Shown here in pieces: positions 61,483-64,000 of a stretch of DNA of 64,000 bases. The DNA is taken from positions 50,111 to 114,110 of the forward strand of contig NZ_LZHZ01000066.1 of assembly GCF_001667505.1 (NCBI RefSeq), read 5' to 3'. The notes under the pieces are model-generated. The model saw only the letters and a list, made by a program, of their open reading frames with translations, searched no databases and was not told the DNA's origin. Origin of the DNA: Mycobacterium sp. ACS1612. Lineage in GTDB: Bacteria; Actinomycetota; Actinomycetes; Mycobacteriales; Mycobacteriaceae. The position numbers and the translations under genes were made by a program. How positions within the stretch are numbered: the first letter of the stretch is position 1; each line of letters starts with the position of its first letter.

Positions 61483-62806
61483 TGACCGCGTCCTTCTCGC
61501 TCGCCTTATTGGTGCTCTGGCCGTTGGTCAGACCCTTCTCCTTCTTGTAGGCGTTCACGTAGTCCCACGCTGTCTTGTGCAGGTGACGCAGCAGGATCTC
61601 CTGATCGCACAACGGGAATTCCTTGACCACCCGGGTATTGATCATCGTCTGGGTGGCCTCCAGAGTGTTCGCGTCCTGGAACGCGTACTCCTTGAAGGTG
61701 ACCGCCGCCAGTTCGTGTGCGAGTCGCTCGCGGGTGTTCGTCGCCGGGACGAAGTACAGCGTGCACTCGAAGATGTGCTTGTCCACGTCGGTGGGCCAAT
61801 AGTGGTAAGTCAGGTACCAGCCCGGCGCCCACAGCAGCAGCGTGAAGTTCGGGAAGAACTCGAACGAGTCCTGACCCCAGGCGTGATGGCGCGACGGATT
61901 GACCGCGGGCGGCAACTCGTCAGGCAGAATCCCTTTGATCTTCGGCCGGTCCCACGGTCCGAACAACCCGCTGTGCAGCACCCGTTCGATGGGCTTCACC
62001 ATGTTCTCGTCTTTTGGCGGGCTCATTCCGCCCCATGACGAGATCATCGAATGCCGGCCCTTAATGTCGTAGTGCAGGGCCTCGAAGCCATAGCTGGCCA
62101 GCTTGTCGGCTTCCTCTTTGACCGCCTGCTTCATGTGCAGGACCGGTGCGTGGTAGAACTCGACGAACGCGTCGATGAACAGCTTCCAGTTCGAGTTGAC
62201 TTCGGCTCGGTACGAATATGTTTCGGTCATTTCGTGGAAGGGATAGCCCTCCAGGCCTTTCGCGAAGTCGCCGAGATAGTCGACGAGCGGTTCGGCATCG
62301 TTGTCGAAGTTGATGAAGATGAAGCCTTCCCATACTTCGCAGCGCACCGGAACCAGGCCGTAGTCGGCCTTGTTCAAGTCGAAGAACTCGCCCTCCTGCT
62401 GGACGAAGGTCAGGTCGCCCTTCAAGGAGTAGCGCCAGGCGTGATACTTGCAGGTGAACTGGCGGCACGTACCGGACACTTCCTCGCCCGGGTAGTCGTT
62501 CCACACCAGCTTGTTTCCGCGGTGGCGGCACATGTTGTAGAAGGCGCGTACCTCGTTGTCGCCGTCCTTGACGATGATCACCGACGTTCCTACCCCTGCC
62601 GACGGCATCTCGCGGGTGAAGTAGCTGCCCTTCTTCGGGAGCCGTTCGATGCGGCCGACGTTGAGCCAGCACCTTCTGAAGATCGCCTGCTGCTCGAGCT
62701 TCCACTGCTCCGGGTCGATCGAATCGGTGTAGTCGACAGGCGCGGTGCCGAGCTCCGGCCAGTTCTCTGTCCAGCTACCGGCGGCCGGCTTCGGGAAGAA
62801 TGCCAC
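61475..62806 (-). CDS. Rieske non-heme iron oxygenase, alpha subunit
   Basis: 443-residue ring-hydroxylating-type oxygenase. Rieske ligands Cys93-x-His95 (CRHRG) and Cys119-x2-His122 (CKYHAW); the catalytic iron site lies in DAFVEFYHAPVLH with His219 and His224. Its size resembles aromatic-ring dioxygenase alpha subunits, longer than KshA. No dedicated reductase is adjacent; the 2Fe-2S ferredoxin at 8 kb might serve. It lies downstream of the CMD-family gene with a 7-bp gap, probably one operon. Confidence 0.9.
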   Translation of the reverse strand: MAFFPKPAAGSWTENWPELGTAPVDYTDSIDPEQWKLEQQAIFRRCWLNVGRIERLPKKGSYFTREMPSAGVGTSVIIVKDGDNEVRAFYNMCRHRGNKLVWNDYPGEEVSGTCRQFTCKYHAWRYSLKGDLTFVQQEGEFFDLNKADYGLVPVRCEVWEGFIFINFDNDAEPLVDYLGDFAKGLEGYPFHEMTETYSYRAEVNSNWKLFIDAFVEFYHAPVLHMKQAVKEEADKLASYGFEALHYDIKGRHSMISSWGGMSPPKDENMVKPIERVLHSGLFGPWDRPKIKGILPDELPPAVNPSRHHAWGQDSFEFFPNFTLLLWAPGWYLTYHYWPTDVDKHIFECTLYFVPATNTRERLAHELAAVTFKEYAFQDANTLEATQTMINTRVVKEFPLCDQEILLRHLHKTAWDYVNAYKKEKGLTNGQSTNKASEKDAVNA

Positions 62807-62813
62807 TGTTGAA

Positions 62814-63344
62814 CTACCTCTCCTGGTCGGGTTCTACGCCAAAGGTGTTGATGGCCATGGCAAGTGCGCCATAGCAGCCGATCGTGAAAACGAGATCCAT
62901 CCGCTGGCGCTCATCGAGATGCTCCGAGAGCGACGCCCACGTCGAGTCCGAGATCACCGATTTGTCTTGGAGTTCGTCGACGGCGCGCAACACGGCTTGG
63001 TCGAGTCCGTCGGACGCCTCGCCGCGCTGGATACCGTCGATCACCTCGTCGGTGAGTCCGGATTCCTTGCCCATCCGGACGTGGTGGTTCCACTCGTACT
63101 CGGACCCGTGCACGTGCGCGACACGCAGCACCGCGAGTTCACGCAGGCGCGCCGGCAGCGTCGACGAGTACAGCAGGTGGCTGTTGAAACGCAGGAAGGC
63201 CCGGGTCAGCTTCGGGTGCCGGACGAGCGTGGCCAGCAGGTTGCCCGCGGCTTCGGGATTGCGGCGCTCAGGGGGCAGCAGGCCGGACAGGGCGTGATGG
63301 ACAGCGTCGTCCCACTCCTCCGCCGGCAGCGGGGGTACCCGCAC
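62814..63344 (-). CDS. Carboxymuconolactone decarboxylase (CMD/AhpD)-family protein
   Basis: 176-residue all-helical CMD-fold protein. RLRELAVLRVAHVHGSEYEWNHHVRMGKESGL is the family core (key residues ELAVLRV, EYEWNHH); there is no CxxC, so it is not a peroxidase of AhpD type. It may act on a ring-opened or lactone intermediate. GTG 63344 is chosen: GAGGAG lies 7 bp upstream, and a longer frame to 63470 would run through an operator. Confidence 0.83.
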   Translation of the reverse strand: MRVPPLPAEEWDDAVHHALSGLLPPERRNPEAAGNLLATLVRHPKLTRAFLRFNSHLLYSSTLPARLRELAVLRVAHVHGSEYEWNHHVRMGKESGLTDEVIDGIQRGEASDGLDQAVLRAVDELQDKSVISDSTWASLSEHLDERQRMDLVFTIGCYGALAMAINTFGVEPDQER

Positions 63345-63365
63345 GGGCCGTCTCCTCTCACTCGC

Positions 63366-63380
63366 GAGAATCAGGTTCTC
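63366..63380. promoter_or_regulatory. Operator: GAGAAT-N3-ATTCTC, one mismatch
   Basis: GAGAATCAGGTTCTC, one mismatch in the right half, 22 bp upstream of the CMD-protein GTG. It places the CMD/Rieske operon in the same regulon. Confidence 0.65.
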
Positions 63381-63511
63381 ATTATTTGCCAATAGGTTTC
63401 CACCTTTTCGGCAATTGGTCAATGCGAGCGACCAGAACCGCCGGTCATCGAGGTGCCCGTCCGGGAGCAACGGCGCTGCCTGCGGCGCATGTGCCCGGTT
63501 ACGGACATTGA

Positions 63512-63528
63512 TTCTCGCTGTACGAGAA
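63512..63528. promoter_or_regulatory. Inverted repeat TTCTCG-N5-CGAGAA
   Basis: Perfect 6-5-6 inverted repeat, 87 bp upstream of the partial amidohydrolase. The half-sites resemble those of the GAGAAT box but face the other way with a different spacer. It might be a variant site for the same regulator. Confidence 0.4.
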
Positions 63529-63614
63529 GGTAGTTTCCTGAGTTAGAGAACAGCACTGGTCCAACGACGTCCGGTGGGCCCGCGCCCGCAGGCAGGGGAC
63601 GAGGAGTCGAGTTT

Positions 63615-64000
63615 ATGAATAAAGACGACATGATCCTGATCAGCGTGGATGACCATGTGGTCGAGCCGCCGGACATGTTCAAGAACCATCTGCCGAAGAA
63701 GTATCTGGATGAGGCGCCGCGGTTGGTGCACAACCCTGACGGCTCGGACACCTGGCAGTTCCGCGATGTGGTGATCCCCAACGTCGCACTCAATGCGGTC
63801 GCCGGGCGGCCGAAGGAGGAGTACGGCTTGGAGCCGCAGGGTCTGGATGAGATCCGGCCGGGCTGCTGGCAGGTCGATGAGCGGGTCAAGGACATGAATG
63901 CCGGCGGCATCCTCGGGTCGATCTGTTTTCCGTCGTTTCCGGGTTTCGCCGGTCGGTTGTTTGCGACGGAGGATCCGGAGTTTTCGTTGGCGCTGTTGCA
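63615..64000 (+). CDS. Amidohydrolase-2 family protein (5' part only)
   Basis: First 128 residues of a TIM-barrel amidohydrolase running off the right edge. ILISVDDHVVEPPDMF gives the N-terminal metal motif (D-x-H), and the following DEAPRLVHNPDGSDTW and ICFPSFPGFAG are typical of the actinobacterial amidohydrolase-2 proteins that act in aromatic or lactone catabolism. GAGGAG lies about 10 bp before ATG 63615. Same superfamily as the protein at 34459. Confidence 0.85.
   Translation, partial: MNKDDMILISVDDHVVEPPDMFKNHLPKKYLDEAPRLVHNPDGSDTWQFRDVVIPNVALNAVAGRPKEEYGLEPQGLDEIRPGCWQVDERVKDMNAGGILGSICFPSFPGFAGRLFATEDPEFSLALL

Noticed and set aside
61475..62806. KshA (3-ketosteroid 9-alpha-hydroxylase)
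   Set aside because: The protein is about 60 residues longer than KshA and its Rieske and iron loops look more like ring-dioxygenase alpha subunits; no KshB is adjacent.

Overview
The window is GC-rich chromosomal DNA from a Mycobacteriaceae-type actinobacterium (probably a fast-growing, environmental Mycolicibacterium-like species; this is an inference). The grounds are stacked FadD, FadE, crotonase, short-chain dehydrogenase (SDR) and P450 genes, a WS/DGAT acyltransferase with an HHxxxDG motif, a mycofactocin-type SDR, a six-helix HAMP adenylate cyclase, KstD-like flavoproteins, frequent GTG/TTG starts and many ATGA stop/start overlaps. No rRNA, tRNA, CRISPR array, insertion sequence or phage gene was seen.

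Layout. 1-3.8 kb (minus): SDR, acyl-CoA ligase, a 100-residue protein and a truncated adenylate cyclase. 4-8 kb (plus): a two-subunit B12-dependent acyl-CoA mutase, a luciferase-like (LLM) oxidoreductase and a CoA-transferase, with a 2Fe-2S ferredoxin on the other strand. 8.4-12.5 kb (plus): ligase, a two-part acyl-CoA dehydrogenase and a crotonase. 12.5-14.9 kb (minus): three SDRs. 14.9-16.1 kb: a thiolase relic, then the MeaB-type GTPase that should serve the mutase. 16.1-19.1 kb: a TetR gene divergent from a membrane operon with orphan oxidase subunit III- and IV-like proteins. 19.1-21.5 kb (minus): a KstD-like flavoprotein and an IclR regulator. 21.7-41.3 kb: about 20 kb of plus-strand catabolic genes, starting with a meta-cleavage set (hydrolase, hydroxylase, MhpB-type dioxygenase), then KstD, LLM enzyme, SDR, cyclase, FMN reductase, a second hydrolase, SDR, TetR, ferredoxin-P450, amidohydrolase, two M24 proteins, crotonase and a double CoA-transferase. 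41.4-46 kb: an amino-acid or amine module (AsnC regulator, permease, DUF1116, glutamine synthetase-like ligase). 46-64 kb: SDR, epimerase, two acyltransferases, a decayed phosphotransferase, mycofactocin SDR with P450, thioesterase, TetR, acyl-CoA dehydrogenases, crotonase, NTF2-like protein, amidohydrolase, Rieske oxygenase, a CMD-family protein and a second, truncated amidohydrolase.

What ties it together. A palindrome of consensus GAGAATNNNATTCTC recurs in the intergenic spaces: five perfect copies plus several degenerate ones, usually with a third half-site about 7 bp away. It lies upstream of at least eight transcription units spread over 60 kb. A TetR gene at 54.6-55.3 kb is flanked by perfect copies on both sides and is the best candidate for the regulator. 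The window therefore looks like one co-regulated regulon for activating and degrading an unidentified compound, perhaps branched, isoprenoid, steroid-like or aromatic, through CoA ligases, acyl-CoA dehydrogenases, non-canonical crotonases and a B12 mutase.

A second pattern is a family of 56-57 bp hairpin repeats with unrelated arms but a similar core. One copy lies in frame at the junction of the two domains of the 800-residue double CoA-transferase. Two genes have decayed by internal deletion: a thiolase and a phosphotransferase.
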